This document shows positions 12,322-23,801 of a stretch of DNA of 64,000 nt, piece by piece. Made by a program: the position numbers and the translations under genes. Every line of letters starts with the position of its first letter. Position 1 is the stretch's first letter. The notes beneath the pieces are model-generated. The model was not told where the DNA came from, ran no database searches, and saw only the letters and a list, made by a program, of their open reading frames with translations. Location of the stretch: the NCBI GenBank assembly GCA_016801845.1, contig CM028927.1:6224501-6288500 (forward strand), read 5' to 3'. This stretch comes from Polydactylus sextarius (lineage: Eukaryota > Chordata > Actinopteri > Polynemidae).

Positions 12322-12492
12322 ATTTCCCCAGGTAAAGTATTAGATTTAATGAGTGGTGTACAGGTTCCAGGGCAAAGTATTAACATAGTAATAAATCATT
12401 AGAGTTATTTGCTTCTGATGAACTAAGTTCCGCTACATCGCAAATTTCCTGTTCAAGGCAGGATGTATTGGTGCAGCTGTTGGTGCCTTAGG

Positions 12493-12530
12493 CAAACAAA
12501 ACAAAACAAAACAAACAAACAAACAAACAA
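12493..12530. repeat. (CAAAA)n/(CAAA)n tract
   Basis: Three CAAAA units followed by about five CAAA units. Confidence 0.9.
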
Positions 12531-12699
12531 GATTTATATACAGAAAATAATCAACAAGAGTAAGTGCCAACAAGACTGGAGTTCCAGTGCCAACATGATT
12601 TAAGTCACTGTTCAAATAACAAATCAAATGACACATGTTGAAACGCAGAGATAAAAAATAAATAGATGATCTTAAACTCATAACTCTTTGTGTGCTTTT

Positions 12700-13250
12700 T
12701 CACTTGTGCAGGTCAGCTGTGCTGGGGTCAGCTCTACCATGCATCACGGGCTGAATATCGGATCACTAGCTGGTTTGATTTTTCAGATACAATTTTCTAT
12801 CCCATCCGATCAATTGTTTGTTATTTGTGGCCCCATGTGTGACCCCCGCGCTGTTGTATCTTCATTAGCGGCACAGTGTTATAGAGATGGTTATTCTATT
12901 TTGTTCTTTTTTTTTCATTACTGAAGTGCATGCTGAAGATTTGTTTGTTTTGCGAGGCTCTCATTTAGCTTGATGGGTTTATTTTGTCGTCTGTAATTTA
13001 TAATCTATTACGTCTGCGAGCTAAAGCGTTTCTTTTTATTTGTTTGGTGGGATTAATCCTGTAAGCATCTCGTGGCCATTCTTAATCTTAATAAAGTTGA
13101 TAAGAACTTGTGTTAAATCCCTGTTTGCCCTGGTAAAGTAATGCGTTTCATGACATTCATCCGTGATGGAATATGAAAGTGGTTGTGATCAAAGTTTACA
13201 CCGTGCTACTTCTGCTCCACTCTTGCTCTGATAATTCATTATCACAATTT
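12700..13250. promoter_or_regulatory. Candidate conserved non-coding block
   Basis: About 550 bp without repeats and of even composition. It carries a perfect 10-bp palindrome GGATTAATCC (13050-13059), a site type bound by K50 paired-class homeodomain dimers (OTX, PITX, GSC), plus FOX-like TTGTTTGTTATTTG near 12813-12830 and GATAAG/TTATCA words near 13098 and 13240. This composition is typical of vertebrate developmental enhancers; conservation is not shown. Confidence 0.3.
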
Positions 13251-13259
13251 GTACATGCT

Positions 13260-14279
13260 GGAAAAAAAACACAAAAAAAATCTAAAATTCATCCTCCGGA
13301 GTTTTAACTCAACTGTTTCTGCTTGTTACCAAATAAACCTGAAAAATGAAAAGAGACTAGACACCGCAGGCAAACTAATATGAGGAGCTAATTACATAGC
13401 ACCTCATCTATTCCCATCGTAACCGTGTCTCGATTTTGCTTCGGAAACTTTTTCAAGCATAAAGACATTAATATCAACTCTCGGTGTGCACTCCGCCTAA
13501 GTGCTGCTTTTTTCTGCCACTTTAGCTAAGATTAAAAGCAGAAGTGAGCAAAGTCTCCCCTGTTCTCTTCGCCCCATCGACACTCCATCTCAGTTTGCTC
13601 TTTTTTTTCCCCTTTTAGTTTCCACTTTTCATCTGAATGTTCCCCAACTTCCATTTCATGCCCATCACTCTATAATGTCTGTCTTCAGCCGGGTCCTGTG
13701 AGAGGACGGAGTGTCTGTGTTTGTGCTCCTTAATGCGAACGGCATAAGCAAACTGCCGAGTACAAACTCCGTCGAGAGTAGCAAGTCGTATTGAGAGTGA
13801 TGTCACATACTGCATCCCCATGTCTGCGAACAACAAATCACCTTCTCCCCATCTATAATACATATCCTCATTCACCACTGGAGGCTTTATCAGCTAAATA
13901 CCCTTCAGTTGGAGATCCTAGGTATAAGCCCATGTGTAAATTTGTTTGTGCAGCTCTGAGGACACATTGCACAGGGAGACGGCCGATAAAAGCTACCATT
14001 AGAAGAGTATACAGGGCTTTTTTTTTATTATGAAGATGGAGGAACAGCAGTGCGCTCACAGTGTTCGTAGATAAATAAACATGTGCTCTATTCAAACTCC
14101 AAGTAGTACCAACGTTAGTAAGAGAAGGACATAGAAACATGGACGCTCCATCCATGCTCTGTGCATGTGGCTCTGCACACTAAAAGTTGACACTGCTTTT
14201 GAAAAGTGTGCAGATCCCATGCGAGCATGTGTATTCAGAAAGTGTACTGTAACCTCATGCGTACGTGCATGGGCATGGG

Positions 14280-14320
<41 letters not shown>

Positions 14321-15642
14321 CTTTACAAATCTAATCTTGGGGCTGCAGCTTCAGTTGGAAGCAGTCTTGCAGTGGAGAAGATGTATATTTCATTAATTCG
14401 CAGTAGTGACCTCGTGGGCTGCTCGCTGGTGTTCATCAGGCCTGCTGCTGAATCCTAATATCACTCTGCACAGCTACCTCCACTGTCAGTGTGAGTGGTG
14501 AGGGAGACAGAGACTGTGTGGGGATATAGAGGTTGCAGGGTCATTTTAGGAATGCCTCTGCTTGTGTCTATCGACGAGTCTGTCTGTGTGTGGGTGTGTA
14601 TGTATCAGTGTGTGTGTTCATATATTTTTTCCCCCCTCATTCTGTGCATTGGGAGTTCAAGAAAAGTGGCTCCAGTGCCTAGACATTCCCTTGGTAAAAA
14701 CAGATTCGGCTAGAAAAAAAAGACAATGGGACAAGCCGGTGGAGGTGAAAAGGTGAGGTCAGAATCGGGGCACGAAGATCCCAAGGAGGGACTCGTGAAT
14801 TGGTTTATGCCACGTGCAAGATTGCTTTAGAACAAATTAAACAACAAGTGCAGTTCTAGAGATGATAAACACAACTAGCTGTGTATATGGGGGGGTCATT
14901 TGCAGTATCGGTATAAAAAGTGATAAAACTCAAACTTGAACATAGACTGCCTCTCACCAGGTTCTTGTCGCACAGCAGTGACAATGGTTCAGCACCAGCA
15001 GAGTCACGAAAGAGAGGAGGCTTTAAATTCTCTCAAGCCCAGTGCACCCTGGGACACCACTTCACATCCAGGTTTCACTTACTTTCAAGAAGCCTTTCAT
15101 GTACTTAGATGTTTAAATGAACTATTGATAACTCAAACTAACACTTCACTGCATGCATGTAAATAAGGTAAATAAATAATATTTACGCGTGTTGTGTTCT
15201 CCTGCCAATGATTTAGCATGCAGTAAGGAAGTCAGTTACAACCGCAGTGATGCTGCAGATCCCATTTATGCTCAACGTTAAATATGCATGCGTTTAAGGA
15301 CAGAGCCTTCTGTCCGTCCTCTGCCTTCATTTCAAGTGTATTTCACTATGGTTTAAAAGAGCTTGCAAATGCATTTCAAAACTGCTAAAGGAGCAGTGCC
15401 ACCACAAATCTGAGGGCAGTGCACCTCATATGTGACCAGCGAAAGGACCAAAGAAGAAGGCAAGAGTAATGGCGGAAGTGTTTGAAGAGAGGCTGCCGTG
15501 ATGTATTTAATGACCGCACAGACCACTGCCGTCGACTGCGCTGCCTCCTTTTGTTTGTGCATCAGAATCTCCTCCACCATCATCATCTTTGTTGTTGTCT
15601 GAAACTAACCTTAGAATTGGGAAGTTAACTCAGAACTCTGCT
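13260..15642. other. Non-coding stretch with microsatellite
   Basis: No gene recognised. It contains a TG tract (14282-14319) and TG-rich patches at 14575-14620. Small open frames in this TG-rich part are products of low complexity. Confidence 0.5.
14282..14319. repeat. (TG)n microsatellite
   Basis: 19 perfect TG units, preceded by imperfect CATGGG repeats. Confidence 0.95.
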
Positions 15643-15643
15643 C

Positions 15644-15656
15644 TGCCCTCTAGTGG
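15644..15656 (-). promoter_or_regulatory. Candidate CTCF-type motif
   Basis: The minus strand reads CCACTAGAGGGCA, which fits all 13 positions of the CTCF core CCASYAGRKGGCR, followed by G as in the extended motif. It has the same orientation as the weaker match at 4643-4655. The match is exact; binding is unproven. Confidence 0.45.
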
Positions 15657-16225
15657 ATGTGTTGCCTAACAACCATGCCAACGTAAAGCACGCATTGGGG
15701 ATATGTGGGCAGTGATGCCTGACAATGTCTGAAACCGACGTACCTATTTGAGTACATGAAGTGAGCCAGACTGACATGAAACTAAAAGGAACACATTGAC
15801 ATGCTATGTCAAGTCAGATTTACTGGCTATACAAAGGTAAATCTCATTTTAATGTCATTACTCCTTGACATGGCTCCAGAGTGGAAAATGTGTTAGTAAT
15901 TGCTTCTTTTGGGGAACGATTTGTAAAGGAATGTACTACTTCTTTAAGGAGTAACATGATGGATTAATAATGTCATGAGATTCCCCAGTACTGTCTCAGA
16001 AAAGAATTTGGTTTATATTTAAAAGGAAAAGGATCGTAACTGTAGAGGGGTAGTAATAATTTTTACCTCTCAAAGTAGAAATGATTATAATAATTTGCAT
16101 CATTGTCCTGAAATGACAAGTGCAATATTAACAGAAATGAACAATGATGAAATTATCTTAAAGATAGAAATTTGCTGAATAGTTCATTGAAAACCCCTTT
16201 CAAACCCATTTCTAAAAATGGGAAT
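15657..16225. other. Non-coding stretch, no gene recognised
   Basis: AT-rich, no long frame and no repeat recognised. Confidence 0.45.
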
Positions 16226-16350
16226 AACCATTGTGTTAGACTCACAACCTGTCCAGGATGTACCCAACCCTCGCCAAAAGTCATGTGGGATTGGCTCCAA
16301 CCCAAAACCCTCAAAGGGATTAGCAGCACAGAGGTAATGGATGGATGGAT
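16226..16350 (+). mobile_element. L2/CR1-type LINE 3' tail
   Basis: The words CAACCTGTCCAGGATGTACC, GGATTGGCTCCAACCC, ACCCTCAAAGGGATTAGC and a terminal ATGGATGGATGG are the signature of the 3' end of abundant fish LINEs of the L2/CR1 type, whose tails end in ATGG repeats. Only the last 125 bp or so is present: a severely 5'-truncated insertion on the plus strand, with no coding sequence. Confidence 0.8.
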
Positions 16351-16351
16351 T

Positions 16352-17869
16352 GGACTAACCATTTTTTAAAAATTAAGAGCACCCTATTTTTGGCTTGCAT
16401 CCAACAGCAGGGTGTGAGAAACCAACGTTGGTTGGCTGAGGAATTTATAGCACAGTTTGCCCAACTGACTTCCACTGGCCATTGGTCTGTTAAAATGATT
16501 TGGTTTGGTTTGGTAAATGGTCACTTTATCAGGGACTGCAACTCATTTCTGTTGGCCCTCTTAGATATTCTCAGCTCGGTTGTTGGGTGTTTGCAGAGTT
16601 CTGCCTTCCTTAAATTAATTAAATGTATGTCTGCTGTGAGAATGCACACCCTAAAAGGGAAACTATCAAAGTTGTGAGTTAACACCAACTGACATCACCA
16701 TCAGTACTCCAGCAGGAGACACTCCACTACCTGGTTTGGTTAAGCTATTTTCAAAACCCTTTTTTCAGTTTAGTTATCTTTTCCATGTCCTTATATAAAC
16801 TTTAACTCGTTTTACAATGAGAAAATTGTCGAAAGCCACGCTTAAGTTTTCACTGGCAGTGTAGGAGAAAATAAAATATACTTTTGATAAATGAGAAGCA
16901 GCACTATAGCTCAGACAGGAAGGTTTAACCTTGAATCTCCCCACAAACTCTGCCCCATTCAAGGTTGGAAAATGGCTTTCAGTAGGTACTTTATGACCAG
17001 TGGGGAGACGCTATCACTGGGATAGATGGGCTAAAGGAGAGATGTGGCGATAGAGAGATAGAAGAACAACTGTGAGCTGGTCTCAGCTACGGGGCGAGAT
17101 GAAATCAGCATGGAGCTTGACAAGAGGATGGGATGTGAGGAAGTGGGTGTAGGGGAGGTCAGACGGCTGAGGAGAACGGTGGGGGTTCGAGCGGTCGGAG
17201 TGCCCTGCTGACCACTGATAAGAATGGGTACCTGTGGGTGGTGGCACAAAGCTGTTGTTTTCCTCGAGAAATGCTTCCTCCAACGGACAAAGTAAAATAC
17301 ATGAGAGACAGTGGGAATTTGAAGAAAAGAGCACAAAGACTGGAGAGAAAGAGTGTGGGTGTTAAGTTAATCAATTAATTAGCGCTAGGTGAAATTTTTT
17401 TACATTTACGAGACCGGTTAAATCCAAACAAAAGTCAAATTCATGTGTTGCATATAAAGAATTTAAAACACCAATTCTTTGCCGCAGAAAAAGGCACCTC
17501 TTGAGATAATATCTTACTCGATATTAATTGCAACGTGGTACCGTTTGGATTACAATGGGATCGATTGTAGCACTCGCTTTTCTCAATTACTTTGAAATTT
17601 TAATGCAGTGAAACACTGCGCACTTAATTGATCTAAATGAAAAAAAAAGTCTTTAATTCAGTTACTGAATGTGGGACAAGTCAATTCAGTTTTACTTATT
17701 AATGGGCTAAAGACGTCAAGCACCCAACAACTGAATGAGACTTTTAAAATTTTAAGCTTGATGTAGAAGATATAAAGTTTAGTGATGGTGCTGAGTGCAG
17801 CAGGTAGGAATGGACTTGGTACTTTGCTCCTGACTGCACAGATTGGTGACATATTCCTTATTGATAATT
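16352..17869. other. Non-coding stretch, no gene recognised
   Basis: No coding signal. The 17350-17660 part is AT-rich and repeat-free with TAATTAG and ATCGAT words and could be regulatory. The 17040-17340 part is purine-rich on the plus strand. Confidence 0.4.
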
Positions 17870-18012
17870 AGCAAATGTTATAATGTGAACAAGCTGCTCC
17901 CACGGTGCATGAGATTTGCATTATATCTAGTTAAATTTCAGTTAGCATCATCATTGTGAGCATGTTAGTGCCACAAAACAGCATCACAGAGCTGCTAGTG
18001 CGGCTATAGACT
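17870..18012. mobile_element. Dispersed fish repeat of the GCTAGCATG/GTTAGC type
   Basis: AATTAGCAAATGTTATAATG, then GTTAGCATCATCATTGTGAG and CACAGAGCTGCTAGTGCGGC, resemble a widespread teleost dispersed repeat with many GCTAG/GTTAGC words. Family name unknown to me; boundaries approximate. Confidence 0.4.
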
Positions 18013-19394
18013 CCTGTTCACTGTCATACTCCAAATAAATCATAACTTTTGATATTTTTGAGGAGTCTTCAATGTCTGTTTGCTCTGTATCTGGTCATGA
18101 ATATTTGATTTAGTGTTCAAAGTTCTCATTTTTCTGAAGTGATGTACATGTGACCCCTCCAGGACCCTGCACCATCACTGTCACAAGCATTAAATTGTAG
18201 TCTCCATCATCTCAGTAAAAACAGTGATCGGGGTTTAGACATCTCAACTTTAGTTTCTCTCAGTCGGTCTCTCTTGCCAAGATGTCAGGCCCTTAGCATT
18301 CAGACCTGCATTAACCTTTCCTCTTTCAAAAACCACATCCACTTATGTCCGTCCATAGGCAGCAGAAAAAGCAGAGAAAGCACAAGAGCATAACAGTAGA
18401 GAGGACGCTGAGGTGTGTGGGTGAGCGAGCAGAACGAGAGCCACTTTAACTGTTTGGGATTAGAAATAAAATATATTACCCTCAAAAAAATGAAGCACAT
18501 TATTGAATGGGTTCACGCATTCACAGATGAGAACTTCGGCACCAGCACACACAAGCAGCATGAAATATGTATCAGCCTGAGATATGGTTTTCTCTCGGAA
18601 TAATAATCAATGCCGTGGACAGCGCAGAGCAGTAAAGACAAAATCAAATTCCACAGCCACCCCGCAGACACAAAGTAAGCCCAGTCGCATCACAGCTCCG
18701 TCCTGGGGGGATTCTAAATTATGTTCCAGGGACACTAAGTTCACACAGACTAGACTAAGTTTTCATTGTAACACCAAATGTGCCTTTGAGTCTCCGGTGG
18801 CTTCATGCTACTTAAGCTGTCAAAAATCTCTCCGAAAACACTACCGCAAATGTTTTGGGGTAGGATTTACTGGTAAATATCAGTGTTTTATTCTGTTTGT
18901 CTTCATATGTTGGTGGGCCAGCACACAGTATTTTACACATCTACTCGTGTGTACATTTCTACAGAACTTATAAATATTGTCGCCTTGCGACAGAATTCTG
19001 GACGGTGATATTTTTGCCGTTTCCTGGGGTGTTTACATATTCCCTGGGAAAAAAAAAAAAACAATCCTCACACTGCTGCTTCACCAACCATCATCACTCA
19101 CTGGGTCAAGCCAAGTTGAAAACACTATTTCTATTATTGATACTTAATTAACATCCTAATGCAGCATGAAAATAGCTTTTTTCCTTCTCTTTTCAAGCCA
19201 TAACTATAACAACAGGCAAGCAAATGTGTTAAAAATTTCAATTCTGAACAACTGACGGAAGGTAGTAGTTTATATCATGTCTTTACAGTATGGTCCAGTG
19301 TATGCAGCAAAAACTATGAAGGAATTGAATAAAAAGATTATTATTAGTCTGATGTCAGAGTGAAGGTTCGTCATTAATCACCACCAAATTATGG
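18013..19394. other. Non-coding stretch, no gene recognised
   Basis: Includes the open frame at 18584-18973. Its translation is of mixed composition with no domain I recognise, there is no supporting splice context, and the frame runs through AT-rich sequence. Confidence 0.45.
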
Positions 19395-19652
19395 TTTTAT
19401 TCTCTTGGACATTTTTGTCAAAATGTGTCAGAATTAACAGATAAATTCTTGAGTCACGGTGAAAAACATTTTTTGCAAGGTCGCGCTTGACCTTGACCTT
19501 TTGACCAGAAGACCCAGAATCTGAAATTCACTCAAGGCATTCCTAAGACGCAGTGTTCACGAAACTGAGACAGATGGACGGACAGACGGACGGACACCGC
19601 GGAAATATATAACGCCTCAGGCCACGGCTGTCTGCAGTGCTGAGGCATTAAA
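19395..19652. mobile_element. Dispersed fish repeat with TGACCT array and GGACGGACAGACGG motif
   Basis: The order CTTGACCTTGACCTTTTGACC, CTCAAGGCATTCCTAAG, GTTCACGA, GGACGGACAGACGG and finally GCCTCAGGCCACGGCTG matches a repeat found in many copies in percomorph genomes. A second diverged copy is at 49560-49795. The superfamily is unknown to me, and no coding sequence or terminal inverted repeat is evident. Confidence 0.6.
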
Positions 19653-20136
19653 AGTAAAAAGAAGTTTTTTTTTTTTTTTGTTATTGTTGAGTGTTATATT
19701 GTTAAAATTAGAAACGCCAATAAATGTAGCCCATGTTTTGCAGTCGACAATGAACTTTTATCAACAAGCGACAGCTCAGTGAAGATGTAGCTTTGAAAAA
19801 AACTGGAAAAGCTAAATAAATCTACACCAGAAAAGCCTGAACCTTTTATCTTAATGTGATTTGTTGAAACACTAAATGGCACAGAGTTGAAGTAAAATGA
19901 GGAGTTAATAAAGAGAATCATATACGGTATATAACTGTTTTGGCAACAAGGTTTTAACTCAAGTCAAAACTGGCTTTTCGCTGTTAGTGATCAATCTGGA
20001 ATCATTTCATCGATGTGACATGAGGAAGTGATCCTTCTCTTGGTCAATGTTGAATTTAGCGATTGAGCTGCAAAGTACAAAATAAATCAAAAATATTAAC
20101 AATGAGAATGTTTTGGTTCTATAATTTAAGAGGTAA

Positions 20137-20817
20137 ACCCTATTCGCAGGGGATTAGTTTTACCTGGGACATTTGGTAATTTGTAATAATTGCTGTGGAT
20201 GTCTGTGATCTTAATACCATGCGAATGAGCCATGTCTATAATTTTTAAAGTAAAAATTTCACCACAAATCACCTACAATATTTTGCCAAATGCAGACGTC
20301 CTGATAATACTAGTCCTATAATACTATTGTTTTTGTTGTGCACCTTTTCTACCTCTTTTGCGGTTGAATCATGGAGGCTGCAGTAGAAATTATGAACTAC
20401 AGTTTTGACAGCATTTTAGGTGGAAATGCAGGAGTCATCTCTGCACACAGTACAGAGACCCATTTGCAGAAACGGCAAGTTCAGATCCACCAGAAGAGCG
20501 AAATTTCTGAGGATATTGAGATGGAGGAACTTTTATTCTATCTTTCAACAACTTTAAAACAAACGCTCTGACAGCCCGTTATCCCGACAACAACTGCCCA
20601 CTGTTCTGAAGTCACATTGCTGCTTTGACATTTTATTTACTGTTGCTATGACGACTATATACCACACGCACAGCTTTGACATCATATCCAGGCCGTAATG
20701 TCAGTAAATTCAAGTAAAATACAGACCTCGCTTATCCCATCCGAATGCACCTCAATAAATTACCTATAACAAATTTTCAAATTACCAGACGTAAAACTAA
20801 TCCCATGTGATTAGGGC
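20137..20817 (+). mobile_element. Harbinger-like non-autonomous element, copy 1
   Basis: The left end ACCCTATTCGCAGGGGATTA pairs with the reverse complement of the right end (20790-20817), giving a TIR of the form (A/G)CCCTA-N-TC-CACGGGATTAGTTTTAC. The element is 681 bp and flanked by TAA on both sides (20134-20136 and 20818-20820), the 3-bp target duplication expected of PIF/Harbinger elements. A CACGGGAT-like word recurs inside the ends and may be a subterminal transposase site. An open frame of 66 codons (20371-20571) is partly shared with copy 2. It encodes no transposase core. Confidence 0.75.
20371..20571 (+). pseudogene. Small reading-frame relic inside Harbinger-like copy 1
   Basis: 66 codons. 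The middle of the translation (HSTET, then about nine residues, then QIHQK and an acidic IE-MEEL stretch) is alignable with the frame on the opposite strand of copy 2, so it predates the duplication of the element. The start Met of copy 2 corresponds to ATC here, so the present ATG at 20371 is probably not ancestral. It may be a remnant of the N-terminus of an element-encoded protein; no domain is recognisable and function is unlikely. Confidence 0.4.
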
Positions 20818-20830
20818 TAAAGTCATTTAA

Positions 20831-21541
20831 ACCCTATTCACACAGGATTAGTTTTACCTGGGGACGTCTGTTAATCAGTAAATTACCCCTCCACGTCTGT
20901 GTTTCTTGCAGTGCATTCACACGGGATAAGCAATGTCTGTATTTTACTGGAATTTACCCTTACCCTTATACATCACTGTTAAAAATGTCTATTGTAACAA
21001 CGCTATTGTTAGGGTCTTGTATAGTTTTATGGAAAACTTATGTTTGGGGTTAAAATGATCACGTTTAACGTGGTATATATTCGTCATGGAAACAGTAAAT
21101 AAAATGTCAAAGCAGCAACGTGACGTGACTGGGAACAGTGGGTAATTGTTGGGATAACAGGTTGTCAGAGTGTTTGTACTAAACTTGTTGAAAGATAGAA
21201 AAAGGTTCCTTACTGCTGCTGCTACACGTCATCCACCTCAATGTTCTCTAAAATTTCACACTTCTGGTGAATCTGAGCTGCCGTTTCTGCTCTGGTCTCT
21301 GTACTGTGTTCAGACATGACGAGACTACCCCCCAATCACTGAGATGCAGATTCACACGAGACTAATATTTTCATTGGACTTCCGTGTTTGGTGAGATACG
21401 GTAGGTGATTTGTGGTGGAATTTTTACTTTACAAATTACAGATATGGCACATTCACACGGGATTAAAATCACAGACATCCTCCGCGACTATTACAAATTA
21501 CCAGACGTCACCGGGTAAAACTAATCCCGTGCGAATAGGGC
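20831..21541 (-). mobile_element. Harbinger-like non-autonomous element, copy 2 (inverted)
   Basis: Left end ACCCTATTCACACAGGATTA; right end reads, reversed, as GCCCTATTCGCACGGGATTA. Length 711 bp. Its right half is the reverse complement of the left half of copy 1 over several hundred bases (for example TTGCTGCTTTGACATTTTAT at 20618 recurs on the minus strand near 21100). The left flank is TAA but the right flank is TTC, so its target duplication is damaged or the copy was rearranged. Copies 1 and 2 are 13 bp apart. Confidence 0.72.
21222..21317 (-). pseudogene. Small reading-frame relic inside Harbinger-like copy 2
   Basis: A 31-codon minus-strand frame with an ATG at 21317 and a TAG at 21222. 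Residues 4-8 (HSTET) and the later QIHQK, E-I and NIEVDD parts align with the copy 1 frame, which continues further where this one stops. It reads as the start of a lost protein gene. Confidence 0.4.
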
Positions 21542-21895
21542 TTCAATTTGAAGAAACTGTTTGTTATTTTATGTTATATTCATTATTAATATCTTTTCAG
21601 CCTTTCAGAGGTGAGAACTTTGAGCTTGTTTTAAGAATTCTTGTCAAACAAAAGAGTTGATTTTTTTTTTCTTGATACAAAATAATTTGATTTAATTTGA
21701 GAATATTTTGCTTCTTTTCTTCTTGTTTTTGCATTTTACATATAGAGATCTAAAAACCTGGGTGCTTTCAGAAGCTGGTGGACCCAATAATAATATACTG
21801 TGCTCTTCTCTCTGTGTGTTTTTTGCCAGTGCATGAACACAGATCAAACAGCCAGCCAAACGTGTTTCACGAGTCAGGAAAAAGGAGCCTCCTGC
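21542..21895. other. AT-rich non-coding gap
   Basis: No gene. It holds a T-rich run at 21660-21671 and lies between the Harbinger-like pair and the LINE fragment. Confidence 0.45.
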
Positions 21896-21934
21896 TCCTT
21901 TAATCTCTTCTTTTAGGTGACAGGTTAAAAACAA

Positions 21935-22437
21935 GTAAAACTGTACCAAGCTCGCAACCAAGTGTGAAGCGGCTGGGATGAGAATCAGCACCTTCAAGTC
22001 TGAGGTCATGGTTCCCGACCGGAAAAGGGTGGAATGTCCACTCCAGGTCAGGGAGGAGTTGCTGCCTCAAGTGGAGGAGTTCAAATATCTTGGGGTCTTG
22101 TTCAAAGTGATGGGAAATCAGAGCGGGAGATGGACAGATGGATCGGAGCGGCACCTGCAGCGATGCGGATGCTGTTCTGGTCCGTTGTGGTGAAGAGGGA
22201 GCTGAGCCATAAGGCGAGGCTCTCAATTTACTGGTTCATCTACGTTCTGACCATCAACTTATGGTCACGAGCTGTGGGTAGTAACCGACAGAACAAGATC
22301 ATGGATACAAGCACCAAAACGACCTCCGTAGGGTGGCTGGGTTCAGCCTTAGAGATACGGTAAGGAGCTCGGACATCCGAGTCTGGGCCTCCCTCCTGTT
22401 GTCCCATGACCCGGACCCTGCGGATAAGCGATACGAA
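21935..22437 (+). mobile_element. LINE fragment: C-terminal reverse-transcriptase region with internal deletion
   Basis: On the plus strand the three frames together carry the hallmarks of the end of a fish non-LTR retrotransposon ORF2: AAGMRIST, KSEVM, the EFKYLGVL motif, RIGAA, VVVKRELS, KARLSIYW and, at 22342 onward, SLRDTVRSSDIR. At about 22378-22382 the sequence jumps from the GGACATCCG of that motif straight to TCTGGGCCTCCCT and GGACCCTGCGGATAAGCG, which belong to the very end of the element, so a few hundred bases of the 3' ORF are deleted. Frameshifts separate the motifs (near 22100 and 22290). It is a dead copy. L2/CR1-superfamily (Rex1/Babar-like) is my best assignment; an RTE-type family is the alternative. 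Confidence 0.8.
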
Positions 22438-23176
22438 ACGAGAACAAGAACATCTAAGCTAATACCAGTGTTAATCAAAGTAAAAAACAATGTACACACT
22501 TGCAGATTCTGCTGTCATAGGCATGAAAAAACACATACATGACGATCAGAAATGATAACCGGAAACAGGTTTCTATGGTAATGGTGCTGCCTCGTGCAAT
22601 CACCGTTATTCAGGTCAACGGATGTAAACAATCGCGTTTCAAATAAAATCTCGCCATTTCCTTATAAATTACCTGTGTATCTTTATATTTATACTATTCC
22701 TTATGAACTTGATCTATTTACAGTAAATAATAAGGCTCTTAACACTCTTTTCTAATTAAGCCAATATCTCTAGGGCAGGACATATACTATTAGTTATTAA
22801 ATCATGAAATAAACAAACAAACAAAAAAAATGAACTTCTTAATGTGTTTGATAACATACTACGTATTTAATGACATGACTGATGGTTCACGCTACATGTT
22901 TACTGTCACTTCATTTTCCACCTTCAAAAGACGTGATGGTTGCTAGACTTCAGCGGTGCAGTCTAACGCTGTGGAGTATTCACTGATCTGTGATGCTATT
23001 TGGACAGTGACACCTCTCTGATGGTTTAATTCTTGGCTCTTATCATTTTAACTGTCAAATCATACAGGAGGTATGAGGTTAATGTAGCTAAAGCTCGTCT
23101 CACTGATATATCCCAACTCCATGCGATGAATAGTTAAGAAGATGACAGCACTGAAATTAGAATTCCTGATTTCCGC

Positions 23177-23196
23177 TTTTTTTTTTTTTTTTTTTT
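23177..23196. repeat. Poly-T tract, 20 bp
   Basis: Uninterrupted T run. Confidence 0.9.
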
Positions 23197-23779
23197 ATTA
23201 AGGTGACAGGAGTCACATTTTTCAGCGTTTTTATTGGAAAACTAAATTCCAATAACTTTCTGTTAATAACCCAGAAACATCAGCAGGAGTTTTGCCTCTT
23301 TTATTTCAGGCACCACTTCATATTTTCAAATATCCCTTTGAGAATTCTGATCTGACATTAAACTCATGACAGATTCTGCATGGAGTAGATAGGAAAGTAA
23401 AATGGAAAGCTAAATTAAACGAGTCCCAAACCACTACTTCCCTTCCAGTGATATTTTCAATTAAGTCAACTTTTTCAGGTCAGAAATGATTTGGGCGGGT
23501 GACGCCGCAGACCTTTCTCTTCCAAATCACAGCTGCTTTGACCATTTTTTTTTTTTAATTTAACTAAATTAATCCTATAAATCAACAATGATGTGGAATG
23601 TGAGCTGACGTGTCACAGAGGACGAGAGATGTTTGTTTTTTTTGCTTTTTTAACTCATGTCATAACTCACGCTGTTAAACTCACATCGATTAAAACGAGA
23701 CAGAAATTAGATTTAAAAAAAAAAAGAAAGAAATAATTATCTGAAATTCTGCAGGGCATTGTGGCTTGTATTAGTTTAG

Positions 23780-23801
23780 TTTTTTTTTTTTTTTTTTTTT
23801 T
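23780..23801. repeat. Poly-T tract, 22 bp
   Basis: Uninterrupted T run, about 100 bp from the A22 run at 23899-23920, so the two could pair. Confidence 0.9.

Noticed and set aside
18584..18973. 129-codon plus-strand open frame
   Set aside because: Basic, low-information N-terminus followed by hydrophobic AT-rich codons; no family and no exon boundaries.
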